A stretch of DNA of 11,993 nt from an uncultured Subdoligranulum sp. (GCA_900772715.1 CAAGRN010000230.1:1-11993), one strand, 5' to 3'. Shown: positions 1 through 6,691, counted from the stretch's first letter. Numbers and translations are program-made. The notes: a model not told the origin generated them from the letters alone.

Positions 1-12
1 AATAGAATGGGT

Positions 13-120
13 TGGCTTGTAGGGGGGGCATATATGCCGCCCGCCGCAGCCGTCCCGATAATGCGGTATAACGGCTAAGCTGCACGGAACGGTCAAGACC
101 GTTCCCTACAAACCAGCCAA
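13..120. repeat. Palindrome-ended repeat element, copy 1 (MITE-like)
   Basis: A non-coding element of about 100 bp with imperfect terminal inverted repeats: TTGGCTTGTAG on the left matches the reverse complement of the right end, CTGGTTTGTAG. Just inside each TGTAG is a 20-nt palindrome: GGGGGGCATATATGCCGCCC at 23-42 (one G-G mismatch) and GGAACGGTCAAGACCGTTCC at 86-105 (9-bp arms). The middle contains a further inverted pair, AGCCGT/ACGGCT, around TCCCGATA. The right-end palindrome recurs at 6476-6495. No ORF of substance lies in it. It sits beyond the terminator of the nucleotidyltransferase gene. A miniature mobile or REP-like element is inferred; no transposase is present. Confidence 0.6.
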
Positions 121-159
121 GAGTTTGCAATTTTTCCGTAACGTTTATCGACAATATAA

Positions 160-188
160 AACACCCCTGCACGTGCAACGTGCAGGGG
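160..188 (-). terminator. Rho-independent terminator after the nucleotidyltransferase gene
   Basis: A perfect 11-bp stem (164-174 with 178-188, CCCCTGCACGT/ACGTGCAGGGG) with a 3-nt loop. Read on the minus strand it is followed by TGTTTTATATT. It lies 26 bp past the stop codon at 214, so it closes the minus-strand transcription unit. Confidence 0.85.
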
Positions 189-213
189 CGTTTCTTTGCA
201 ATAATTTGCAATA

Positions 214-1143
214 TTATTTTTTCAGATCGCTGAACAGATCCTTTTGGTATACGCCGTCCGCAATCAGTTGGGCAAAGCTGTCGATCACGATCTGCTTGTC
301 CTCGGCATAGGTGACGCCGAACCACTTGTCGTGGGTGGGCAGCACCTTGACGCTGACCTTGTCCGCGTGCAGCAGCTCGTCAATATAGATGGGCAGCAGA
401 TACTCGGCTTTCAGCGGGTTGGCAGGGGCAGCCTTCTCAAAAAACTCCACAAAGCCGGCATCCAGCAGGTCGATGAACTCCGGGGTCAGCGCCCACATAT
501 TCATCGAAACCAGACTGTCGGTGTCAATGCTCTTGCCGCCGGCGGCAGCGCCCTCGGCGGTTTTTTCAATGCCGGAGGTTTCCAGCACGCCGGTCAGGTA
601 GTGGGCGTCGTTCATCTGGCAGATGCCGCGGGTCACGGCGCCGTTGTCGCTCAGGGTGTTTTTCAGCACAAAGCCTGCCATAGCAAGGCTGCCGGGGTTT
701 TCCGGCGTGTAGCCCTGCAAAAAGTCGTGCAGTTGCACAAACGCCTCTTTGCCGTAGTAGTCGTCGGCGTTGATCACGGCAAACGGCTCCTTCACAAGCC
801 CCTTGCACGCCAGCACCGCCTGCCCGGTACCCCAAGGCTTGGTGCGCCCTTCGGGTACGGTGAACCCGGCAGGGATGGCATCCATCGCCTGAAAGGCATA
901 GCCGATCTCAACGCCCAGCGCGGCGCAGGTTGCCTCGATGCGGTCACCGATGGCTTCCTTGAATGCCTGCTCAATGTCGCGGCGGATAATAAAAACGATC
1001 TTGTCAAAGCCCGCCTCAATGGCATCGTGGATGGAAAAATCCATAATGATCTCACCGTTGGGACCAACGGCTGCCAGCTGCTTGATGCCGCCGCCAAAGC
1101 GCGACCCAATGCCTGCAGCCATAATGACCAAAGTAGTTTTCAT
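214..1143 (-). CDS. Sugar-phosphate nucleotidyltransferase-like protein
   Basis: A 309-residue cytosolic protein of the NTP-transferase (GT-A/Rossmann-like) superfamily, which transfers an NMP from an NTP to a sugar phosphate to make an activated sugar. The N-terminus MAAGIGSRFGGGIKQ (residues 8-22) is the nucleotide-binding loop, with the G-x-G-x-R pattern and conserved Lys21. NADDYYG (125-131) supplies the metal-binding Asp. The C-terminal part PTHDKWFGVTYAEDK resembles stand-alone nucleotidyltransferases of Clostridia and Bacteroidetes that I recall being annotated without a substrate. There is no left-handed beta-helix extension as in GlmU/GlgC types, and the loop differs from GalU. A strong AGGAGG ribosome site (1150-1155) precedes the ATG. 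The gene lies 51 bp after the RING-finger gene on the same strand and is probably cotranscribed with it. The substrate cannot be named from sequence. Confidence 0.85.
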   Translation of the reverse strand: MKTTLVIMAAGIGSRFGGGIKQLAAVGPNGEIIMDFSIHDAIEAGFDKIVFIIRRDIEQAFKEAIGDRIEATCAALGVEIGYAFQAMDAIPAGFTVPEGRTKPWGTGQAVLACKGLVKEPFAVINADDYYGKEAFVQLHDFLQGYTPENPGSLAMAGFVLKNTLSDNGAVTRGICQMNDAHYLTGVLETSGIEKTAEGAAAGGKSIDTDSLVSMNMWALTPEFIDLLDAGFVEFFEKAAPANPLKAEYLLPIYIDELLHADKVSVKVLPTHDKWFGVTYAEDKQIVIDSFAQLIADGVYQKDLFSDLKK

Positions 1144-1175
1144 AGATTTCCTCCTATTTTCCTTTACTTTATAAG

Positions 1176-1196
1176 AACGCCGTTCGCGCGGCGCTT
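1176..1196 (-). other. Intergenic hairpin at the stop codon of the RING-finger gene
   Basis: A 7-bp stem (1176-1182 with 1189-1195, with one G-U pair in minus-strand RNA) overlaps the TAA stop at 1195-1197. The bases that follow on the minus strand, CTTATAAAGTAAAGG, are only weakly T-rich. It could be a weak terminator/attenuator between the two genes, or chance in GC-rich DNA. Confidence 0.3.
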
Positions 1197-2154
1197 ACAA
1201 ACTCATACCGTAGCTGGCAAACACATAGCGCACAAAGGCGGGACCTGCCAGATACATAAAACCCACCGTCATAAGTGCCGTAATGCCGTAATACAGCACG
1301 ACCAGCAAAATGCTGGTGCCGCCCTGCTGCGCCAGCTCGCGGGCGCGGTCCTGCTCGTCGGGGTAACGGGCGCAGATGTCCTCAATGCGGCGCTTGGCGG
1401 TTTTCTGGTACCATGCCACAGCGCTCAAGCCCATAAACACCTTAAAGGCGCACCACAGGATATCACAGGCAAAGGCGGCGGGTTCCAGCCAAGCGGCGCC
1501 GGTCAGCATACCGCCCAGCACGGCGGGGTTGTACTGCTGCAAAACCAGCAGCGCCAGCGGCGTGTACAAAACCAGCTGCACCAGCGCCATCGCGATGCCC
1601 TGCTTCCACATTTTGCGGTAAAAGAAGTAGACGGGACCCAGCAAAAAGGCGGAGAAGCAGAAGGTGATTTTTCTGCCGGTTTTCTCCATACGGAAAAACT
1701 GCATCAGGTAATACAGCGCCGAATGCCCGGTAAAAGCCGCCCAATCCTGCGCCTGAATGCCGTCAATGCAGTCGGTGGGCTTCAGCTCTACGCGGGTAAT
1801 GCCGGGGGCGTCCATCGTGCCGCGGGCGTAAATGGGGGCGTTTTGCGGTTCGGTGCGCGGCGCGGCGTTCAGCGGCACACCGCAGTGGCTGCACTTGACG
1901 GCGCCCGGCTCGTTGTGGCTGCCGCAGTTGGGGCATACCGCCAAGTGCTGGGCGGTGTCTGCCTCGTCGGCGGGGTCGGCGTCAGGCTTCCACTCAAAGC
2001 CGGTGGCGTGTTCTGCCTCGTGTACGCAGGCACCGACCTTTTTCCAGCATTCGCGGTGGTAGGGGGTGCCGCATTCGGGGCAGACAACAATATCGTCTGC
2101 GTCGGTAAAAGCCTGCTCGCAGACGGGACAATGGTTGTTGGTATATCTTGCCAT
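1195..2154 (-). CDS. Prokaryotic RING-finger/zinc-ribbon membrane protein (DUF2628-like)
   Basis: A 319-residue protein with two zinc-binding modules followed by a membrane part. The first matches the prokaryotic RING family 1 pattern: C9, C12, C25, C28, H33, C36 in CPVC...CPECGTPYHRECW. The second is a zinc ribbon with C74, C77, C88 and C91. From about residue 163 there are hydrophobic segments (about 165-205, 222-250, 283-312). The FLLGPVYFFYRKMWKQG stretch is typical of DUF2628, a family of small membrane proteins of unknown function. The zinc fingers probably face the cytosol. An AAGGAG ribosome site at 2163-2168 supports the ATG at 2154. It heads the minus-strand unit with the nucleotidyltransferase. 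Bacterial RING-like domains have been proposed to take part in ubiquitin-like systems, but no E1, E2 or ubiquitin-like gene is nearby, so a structural or protein-binding role is equally likely. Confidence 0.8.
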   Translation of the reverse strand: MARYTNNHCPVCEQAFTDADDIVVCPECGTPYHRECWKKVGACVHEAEHATGFEWKPDADPADEADTAQHLAVCPNCGSHNEPGAVKCSHCGVPLNAAPRTEPQNAPIYARGTMDAPGITRVELKPTDCIDGIQAQDWAAFTGHSALYYLMQFFRMEKTGRKITFCFSAFLLGPVYFFYRKMWKQGIAMALVQLVLYTPLALLVLQQYNPAVLGGMLTGAAWLEPAAFACDILWCAFKVFMGLSAVAWYQKTAKRRIEDICARYPDEQDRARELAQQGGTSILLVVLYYGITALMTVGFMYLAGPAFVRYVFASYGMSL

Positions 2155-2184
2155 TCTTTAAGCTCCTTTTTGATACATATCCCC

Positions 2185-2213
2185 ATTATAGCGCATCAAA
2201 CAGACAAATGCAA
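2185..2213 (-). promoter_or_regulatory. Sigma-A promoter of the RING-finger/nucleotidyltransferase unit
   Basis: Minus strand: -35 TTGCAT (2208-2213), 17-bp spacer, -10 TATAAT (2185-2190, perfect consensus). The -10 lies about 30 bp upstream of the ATG, with the ribosome site between them. Confidence 0.8.
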
Positions 2214-2282
2214 AGAATTTTGGTAAAGTTCAGGAATTATTCAGAGAAAAAAGTACATCTTTTGCTAAAATCGCAAATTCTC

Positions 2283-2311
2283 TTTACAACGGCGGCGCTT
2301 TGTTTTATACT
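2283..2311 (+). promoter_or_regulatory. Sigma-A promoter of prfB
   Basis: -35 TTTACA (2283-2288), 17-bp spacer, -10 TATACT (2306-2311). The start codon is 36 bp beyond the -10. It lies in the 193-bp divergent gap shared with the RING-finger gene; the two promoters face apart with about 70 bp between their -35 boxes. Confidence 0.75.
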
Positions 2312-2347
2312 AATAGTGTGAATTTGTGCCGATTAAGGGGTATTATT

Positions 2348-3469
2348 ATGATAACCATTGACGAACTGAAACAGAAATTGGGCGGTATGCAGACCTCCGT
2401 GGACGACCTGCGCGAAGCCCTTTCCATTGAAGCCAGCGAAAAGCGCTTGGCGGAGCTGGAGCATCAGATGACGATGCCCGGCTTTTATGACGATCAGGAG
2501 CGCAGCCAGAAGATCATCAGCGAGATGGGCGAGGTCAAGAACAAGCTGGAGCGCTTCGGCAAGCTGTCCACCCAGTATGAGGAAGCCGAAACCCTGCTGC
2601 TGATGATCGAGGAGGAAAACGACCCCTCCCTGACAGCCGAGGGCGAGGAAGCGGTCGATGCTGTCGAAAAATCCATCGACGAGCTGCAGCTGATGACGAT
2701 GCTCAACGGCGAGTACGACCACAACAACGCCATCCTGACCTTCCACGCCGGCACCGGCGGCACCGAGGCGCAGGACTGGGCGGAGATGCTGTTCCGTATG
2801 TACAGCCGCTGGGCGGAGGCGCACGGCTATAACGTAGAGGTGCTGGACGTGCTGGACGGCGACGAAGCCGGCATCAAGTCTGCCTCCATGATCATCAAGG
2901 GCGCCAACGCCTACGGTATGCTCAAGAGCGAGCATGGCGTACACCGTCTGGTGCGCATCAGCCCGTTTGACGCCAACGCCCGCCGCCAGACCAGCTTCTC
3001 CAGCCTGGAGGTCATGCCCGAGCTGGACAACAACATCAATATTGAGATCAACCCCGCCGACATCGAGATGCAGGTGTTCCGTTCCTCCGGCGCGGGCGGT
3101 CAGCACATCAACAAGACTTCCTCCGCCGTGCGTCTGATTCACAAGCCCACCGGCATTGTGACCAGCTGCCAGACCCAGCGCAGCCAGCTGCAGAACCGCG
3201 AGTACGCTATGGAAATGATGAAAGCCAAGCTGTACCAGATCGCCCTGCAGCAGCACAAGGATAAAATCGACGACATCAAGGGCGTGCAGAACGAGATTGC
3301 CTGGGGTCACCAGATCCGCAGCTATGTCTTTATGCCCTATACTTTGGTCAAGGATCACCGCACCAACTACGAAAGCGGCAACGTGCAGGCAGTTATGGAC
3401 GGCGACCTCGACGGCTTTATCTACGCTTACCTGAAGGCCAGTTCCCGCGGCGAGCTGCAGGACGTGTAA
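2348..3469 (+). CDS. prfB: Peptide chain release factor 2 (RF2)
   Basis: A 373-residue class-I release factor that reads UGA and UAA and triggers peptide release on the ribosome. The RF2-specific stop-reading tripeptide SPF is at 205-207 (in RISPFD) and the catalytic GGQ at 250-252 (GAGGQHINKTSS); both numbers equal those of E. coli RF2. The ATG at 2348 is chosen because an AAGGGG ribosome site (2335-2340) lies 7 bp upstream. A longer in-frame reading from a TTG at 2300 would start inside the promoter. Unlike the E. coli, Bacillus and most other versions, the gene is one uninterrupted frame with no programmed +1 frameshift. Codons 25-26, where the CTT-TGA slip site normally sits, read CTT-TCC. 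It is followed 3 bp later by a MarR-type regulator in the same operon. Confidence 0.96.
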   Translation: MITIDELKQKLGGMQTSVDDLREALSIEASEKRLAELEHQMTMPGFYDDQERSQKIISEMGEVKNKLERFGKLSTQYEEAETLLLMIEEENDPSLTAEGEEAVDAVEKSIDELQLMTMLNGEYDHNNAILTFHAGTGGTEAQDWAEMLFRMYSRWAEAHGYNVEVLDVLDGDEAGIKSASMIIKGANAYGMLKSEHGVHRLVRISPFDANARRQTSFSSLEVMPELDNNINIEINPADIEMQVFRSSGAGGQHINKTSSAVRLIHKPTGIVTSCQTQRSQLQNREYAMEMMKAKLYQIALQQHKDKIDDIKGVQNEIAWGHQIRSYVFMPYTLVKDHRTNYESGNVQAVMDGDLDGFIYAYLKASSRGELQDV

Positions 3470-3472
3470 GGT

Positions 3473-3946
3473 ATGGACAGGCGTTTTTTCCGGTTGACCA
3501 CCTCGCTGGGGCGGCTGCAGAAGCTGATCCAGAAAATCAAAGCCGAGGGTATGGGGCGCGTGGCGCTCAAGGGCAGCGATACCGTGGTGCTGTGTCAGCT
3601 GGCAGCGTACCCGCAGGGGCAGCGCTTTGCCGAGCTGACCGAGCGCTGTGAGCTGGACCCGGCGTTGATTTCCCGCACATTGGCAAGCCTGACCCGCGCG
3701 GGCTATGTCAACAAGGAGGGCAAACCCGGCAAGTACAACGCCCTGTACACCATGACCCCGGCGGGGCAGCAGTGCGCGGACCGTGTGGATGCCGTCATTG
3801 CGGCATTTCGGCGGCAGGCGGACAACGGCATCACGCCCGAGGAACTGGAAACCTTTTACAGCGTGCTGCAGCGGATGACCGCCAATCTGGAAGGGGCATT
3901 GCAGGATGCCCCCGCCCTGTTTGCCCCCCTGCACAAAGAAAACTGA
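3473..3946 (+). CDS. MarR-family transcriptional regulator
   Basis: A 157-residue winged-helix protein of MarR type; such proteins bind DNA as dimers and usually repress nearby genes until a ligand is bound. N-terminal dimerisation helix at about 1-35. HTH at about 50-76, with the recognition helix at 62-75 (DPALISRTLASLTR). Charged beta-wing at 79-95 (NKEGKPGKYNALYTMTP). C-terminal dimerisation helices at about 97-150. The ATG lies 3 bp after the prfB stop with no strong ribosome site of its own (only AGGA, 10 bp upstream), which points to translational coupling to prfB. Its target is not shown; the ATPase gene beyond the next terminator is the nearest candidate. The ligand is unknown. Confidence 0.85.
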   Translation: MDRRFFRLTTSLGRLQKLIQKIKAEGMGRVALKGSDTVVLCQLAAYPQGQRFAELTERCELDPALISRTLASLTRAGYVNKEGKPGKYNALYTMTPAGQQCADRVDAVIAAFRRQADNGITPEELETFYSVLQRMTANLEGALQDAPALFAPLHKEN

Positions 3947-3953
3947 CACATTT

Positions 3954-3996
3954 GCCCCCAAATGCCCCAAAACGGCGTTTGGGGGCTTTATTTGTT
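3954..3996 (+). terminator. Terminator of the prfB-marR operon
   Basis: A 9-bp perfect stem, GCCCCCAAA (3954-3962) with TTTGGGGGC (3978-3986), a 15-nt loop, and the T-rich tail TTTATTTGTT. It lies 7 bp after the marR-like stop. Confidence 0.85.
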
Positions 3997-4009
3997 CATA
4001 ATCGGCGGG

Positions 4010-4015
4010 TATACT
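4010..4015 (+). promoter_or_regulatory. Possible -10 box for the P-type ATPase gene
   Basis: TATACT lies 34 bp before the ATPase start, directly after the upstream terminator, in the same TATACTAATA context as the prfB -10. No good -35 hexamer is visible at 16-18 bp spacing (only TTTATT-like). The promoter is therefore weak, or depends on an activator or an extended element. Confidence 0.4.
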
Positions 4016-4049
4016 AATACCAACTACCCGAAAGGAGCAGCCCTTTTTT

Positions 4050-6404
4050 ATGGAATCACAACAGGGTCTTACCGCGCAGCAGGTCGAGCGCCGCCGTCAG
4101 GCAGGGCAAAGCAACCGCGCCCCGCAGTCCGCCACCAAGACGGTGGGGCAGATCGTGCGGGACAATATCTGCACCTACTTCAACCTGGTTTTTTTGGTGC
4201 TGGCGGTTATGCTGGCGCTGGTCGGCTCGTGGCTGAATATGGGCTTTCTGGGCATTGTGTTCTGCAATACCATCATCGGCATTTTTCAGCAGCTGCGCGC
4301 CAAAAAGACCGTGGACGAGCTGACGCTGGTTTCTGCCCGGCGGGTGCGCTGCCTGCGCGACGGCACTTGGGGCGAGCAGCTTTCGGAGGAGCTGGTCAAG
4401 GATGATGTGGTGGAGTTCGGCGCGGGGGATCAGATCGTGGCGGACGCGGTGGTGCTATCCGGCACTGCGCAGGCGAATGAATCGCTGCTGACCGGCGAAG
4501 CCAACCCCATCACCAAGACGGCGGGGGATGCGCTGCGCTCCGGCAGTTACCTGATGGCGGGGCGCTGTGTGGCGCGCCTGACCCGCGTGGGTGCCGACAG
4601 CTACGCCAACCGGCTGACAGCGGCGGCACAGGCGGACGGACACAAGGTCGCCAAGGGCGAGATGATGCGCTCGCTGGATAAGCTGATCCGCGCCATTGGC
4701 ATTGTGCTGATCCCCGTAGGTGCTGCGCTTTTGTACAAGCAGCACTGGGTGCTGGCATTAAGTATGCGCAGCAGCGTCGAAAGTACGGTGGCGGCGCTGA
4801 TCGGTATGATCCCCGAGGGGTTGTATCTGCTGACCAGCGTGGCGCTGGCGGTGGGTATGATGCGCCTTGCCGGGCGGCGGGTGCTGACGCAGGATATGAA
4901 CTGCATCGAAACACTGGCGCGTGTGGACGTGCTGTGCGTGGATAAACCCGGCACCATCCCCGAGCCGCCGATGCGGGCGGGCGAGCCGATCCCGCTGGCA
5001 GACTGCCCCGATTTAAACGATGTGCTGTGCAGCTGCTACGCGGGGGACATCCCCGACAACGACACCGGCAGGGCGCTGCAAAAGGCGTATGGGCAGGGCA
5101 AGCCCCGCTGGGCGGTGGGGCAGACGATCCCCTTTAACACCGCCTACAAATACAGCGCCAAAACCCTGCAGGGCTGGGGGATGTGCGTGGTGGGTGCGCC
5201 GGACGTGCTGGCAGCCGCGCGCCGCGCCGAGTTTGCCCCGCAGCTGACCGCCCTGCTGGACACCGGCTGCCGTGTGCTGCTGCTGGCGCGGTATGACGGC
5301 ACGCTGGCGCCGGGCGACAAACCCGATGCCGCGCGGCTGCAATTTCTGGCGCTGCTGCCGCTGCAAAACCCCATCCGCGCCAACGCGCCCAAGACCTTTG
5401 CCTACTTTGCCAAGCAGGGGGTGCAGGTCAAGGTGATTTCGGGCGATGACCCGCGCGCCGTCAGCCGCGTGGCGGCGCAAGCGGGCATTGCCGGGGCGGA
5501 AACCTGGGTGGATGCCTCCCGTCTGCAAAATGACCGCGAGCTGGCAAACGCAGCCGCACAGGCAACGGTGTTCGGGCGCGTCACCCCGGAGCAAAAGCGC
5601 AAGCTGGTACACGCCCTGCAGGCGCAGCACCACACGGTCGCCATGACGGGTGACGGCGTAAATGACGTGCTGGCGTTAAAAGATGCCGACTGCGGCATAG
5701 CTATGGCAAGCGGCGCACAGGCAGCCGCGCAGGTGGCGCAGCTGGTTTTGCTGGATTCGGATTTCGGCGCGCTGCCCGCCGTTGTGGGCGAGGGTCGCCG
5801 CGTCATCAACAACATCCAGCGCTCGGCGTCGCTGTTTTTAGTCAAAAATATATTCTCGCTGCTGCTCAGCGTGGTGGCGCTCTGCCTGCCGCTGGCTTAT
5901 CCCTTTAAGCCGCTGCAGCTTTCGCTGGTGTCGTCGGTGACCATCGGGATACCCAGCTTTATTCTGGCGCTGGAGCCGAACCGTGAGCTGGTGCGCGGGC
6001 GCTTTTTGCGCAATGTGCTGCGCGCCGCCCTGCCCGGCGGGCTTACGGATTTTCTGCTGGTGTTCTGCGCAATGGGCTTCGGCTTTGCGTTTGACCTGCC
6101 CGCCGACACGGTGGGAACCATCTGCACGCTGGTCGTGCTGACGGTGGGCATCAGCGTGCTGTGGGGCGTCTGCCGCCCCTTTACGCCGTGGCATTGGGCG
6201 CTGTGGGGCAGCTGCGCGGTGCTGGGCTACGGCGGCGCGGTGCTGCTGGCACCGTGGCTGAACCTTGTCCGGCTCGATCTCGGCGGCAGTCTGGTGCTGC
6301 TGGTGCTGCTTGCCTTGGTGCCGCCCACGCTCTACGTCGTAACGCTGGCGATGGACCGGCTGCGCAGCACCGCTGTGGAGCTTATACAAAAAATACGGCA
6401 GTGA
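4050..6404 (+). CDS. P-type cation-transporting ATPase, CtpE/YfgQ-like, with altered DKTGT motif
   Basis: A 784-residue P-type ATPase (E1-E2/HAD family), an ion pump of the cytoplasmic membrane. M1-M2 hydrophobic segments at about 38-95. Actuator-domain loop LLTGEAN with TGE at 148-150. M4 ion-site motif PEGL at 255-258. P-domain hinge TGDGVND at 533-539. A block of membrane helices from about 590 to 770. The N-domain carries VVGAPD rather than KGA, as I recall is usual for the CtpE/YfgQ type, some members of which move Ca2+. The phosphorylation loop, normally DKTGTIT, reads D298-K-P-G-T-I-P304: Asp298 is kept but both Thr300 and Thr304 positions are Pro, each one base (ACC to CCC) from Thr. 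All other family motifs look intact. AAAGGAG (4031-4037) lies 12 bp before the ATG, a slightly long spacing. Ion and activity are uncertain. Confidence 0.9.
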   Translation: MESQQGLTAQQVERRRQAGQSNRAPQSATKTVGQIVRDNICTYFNLVFLVLAVMLALVGSWLNMGFLGIVFCNTIIGIFQQLRAKKTVDELTLVSARRVRCLRDGTWGEQLSEELVKDDVVEFGAGDQIVADAVVLSGTAQANESLLTGEANPITKTAGDALRSGSYLMAGRCVARLTRVGADSYANRLTAAAQADGHKVAKGEMMRSLDKLIRAIGIVLIPVGAALLYKQHWVLALSMRSSVESTVAALIGMIPEGLYLLTSVALAVGMMRLAGRRVLTQDMNCIETLARVDVLCVDKPGTIPEPPMRAGEPIPLADCPDLNDVLCSCYAGDIPDNDTGRALQKAYGQGKPRWAVGQTIPFNTAYKYSAKTLQGWGMCVVGAPDVLAAARRAEFAPQLTALLDTGCRVLLLARYDGTLAPGDKPDAARLQFLALLPLQNPIRANAPKTFAYFAKQGVQVKVISGDDPRAVSRVAAQAGIAGAETWVDASRLQNDRELANAAAQATVFGRVTPEQKRKLVHALQAQHHTVAMTGDGVNDVLALKDADCGIAMASGAQAAAQVAQLVLLDSDFGALPAVVGEGRRVINNIQRSASLFLVKNIFSLLLSVVALCLPLAYPFKPLQLSLVSSVTIGIPSFILALEPNRELVRGRFLRNVLRAALPGGLTDFLLVFCAMGFGFAFDLPADTVGTICTLVVLTVGISVLWGVCRPFTPWHWALWGSCAVLGYGGAVLLAPWLNLVRLDLGGSLVLLVLLALVPPTLYVVTLAMDRLRSTAVELIQKIRQ

Positions 6405-6412
6405 TCAAAACA

Positions 6413-6426
6413 AAAGCACCGCACAG
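6413..6426 (+). repeat. Direct repeat of the terminator arm, upstream copy
   Basis: AAAGCACCGCACAG, 8 bp after the ATPase stop codon, is identical to the left arm of the terminator hairpin at 6636-6649. The match extends further left if one extra A is allowed. The two copies flank the palindrome-ended element at 6471-6604. The upstream copy could also pair with the terminator's right arm (6656-6669). Confidence 0.75.
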
Positions 6427-6470
6427 CCTGTCGATAAACTTATTGGACGGTTGCGAACTTTCGGCAGGTT

Positions 6471-6604
6471 TGTAGGGAACGGTCTTGACCGTTCCGTGCG
6501 GCATTCCCGATAGCACGATGTATCGAGAAATGGCGCGCCATTCGGCGCGATTTTATGCGCTGCGCGCAGCCAGCGGTGCGGATGGGTCAAGACCCATCCC
6601 TACA
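6471..6604. repeat. Palindrome-ended repeat element, copy 2 (MITE-like)
   Basis: A 134-bp non-coding element bounded by TGTAG (6471-6475) and CTACA (6600-6604). Inside each end is a 20-nt palindrome: GGAACGGTCTTGACCGTTCC (6476-6495), identical to the right end of copy 1, and GGATGGGTCAAGACCCATCC (6580-6599). Both have 9-bp arms around a 2-nt centre, and the two differ by paired compensatory changes. The interior holds further inverted repeats (CCGATA/TATCG, GGCGCGCC) and shares TCCCGATA with copy 1. It fills most of the 287-bp gap between the convergent ATPase and DUF1846 genes. A non-autonomous mobile or REP-like element is inferred. Confidence 0.65.
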
Positions 6605-6635
6605 TTACTACCCGGCAAAGGGCTTCTTGACAAAC

Positions 6636-6669
6636 AAAGCACCGCACAGTCAAAACTGTGCGGTGCTTT
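6636..6669 (-). terminator. Terminator between convergent genes (probably bidirectional)
   Basis: A perfect 15-bp stem (6636-6650 with 6655-6669; AAAGCACCGCACAGT/ACTGTGCGGTGCTTT) with a 4-nt loop. On the minus strand the tail is TTTGTTTG, ending the DUF1846 transcript 23 bp after its stop. On the plus strand the tail, TTTGCTTTA, is weaker but could stop ATPase transcripts. Confidence 0.88.
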
Positions 6670-6691
6670 GCTTTACGCCCCAAACGGGCGG

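Noticed and set aside
125..310. Small plus-strand ORF across the terminator and the 3' end of the nucleotidyltransferase gene
   Set aside because: It reads through a perfect terminator hairpin, has no ribosome site, and overlaps a real gene on the other strand.
244..2226. 660-codon open frame on the plus strand opposite the nucleotidyltransferase and RING genes
   Set aside because: It mirrors two well-supported minus-strand genes, is rich in His/Gln/Gly/Val as antisense frames in GC-rich DNA are, has no family motif and no ribosome site.
2300..2347. Longer prfB start at a TTG
   Set aside because: It lies within the promoter (the -10 is at 2306-2311); the ATG at 2348 has a ribosome site and gives residue numbers equal to E. 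coli RF2.
2333..3970. 545-codon open frame antisense to prfB and the MarR-type gene
   Set aside because: Antisense shadow of a certain prfB; biased composition and no recognisable domain.
5185..5205. Missing Lys in the KGA nucleotide-binding motif of the ATPase (VVGAPD)
   Set aside because: As I recall, CtpE/YfgQ-type ATPases commonly lack this Lys, so it is a family trait and not damage.
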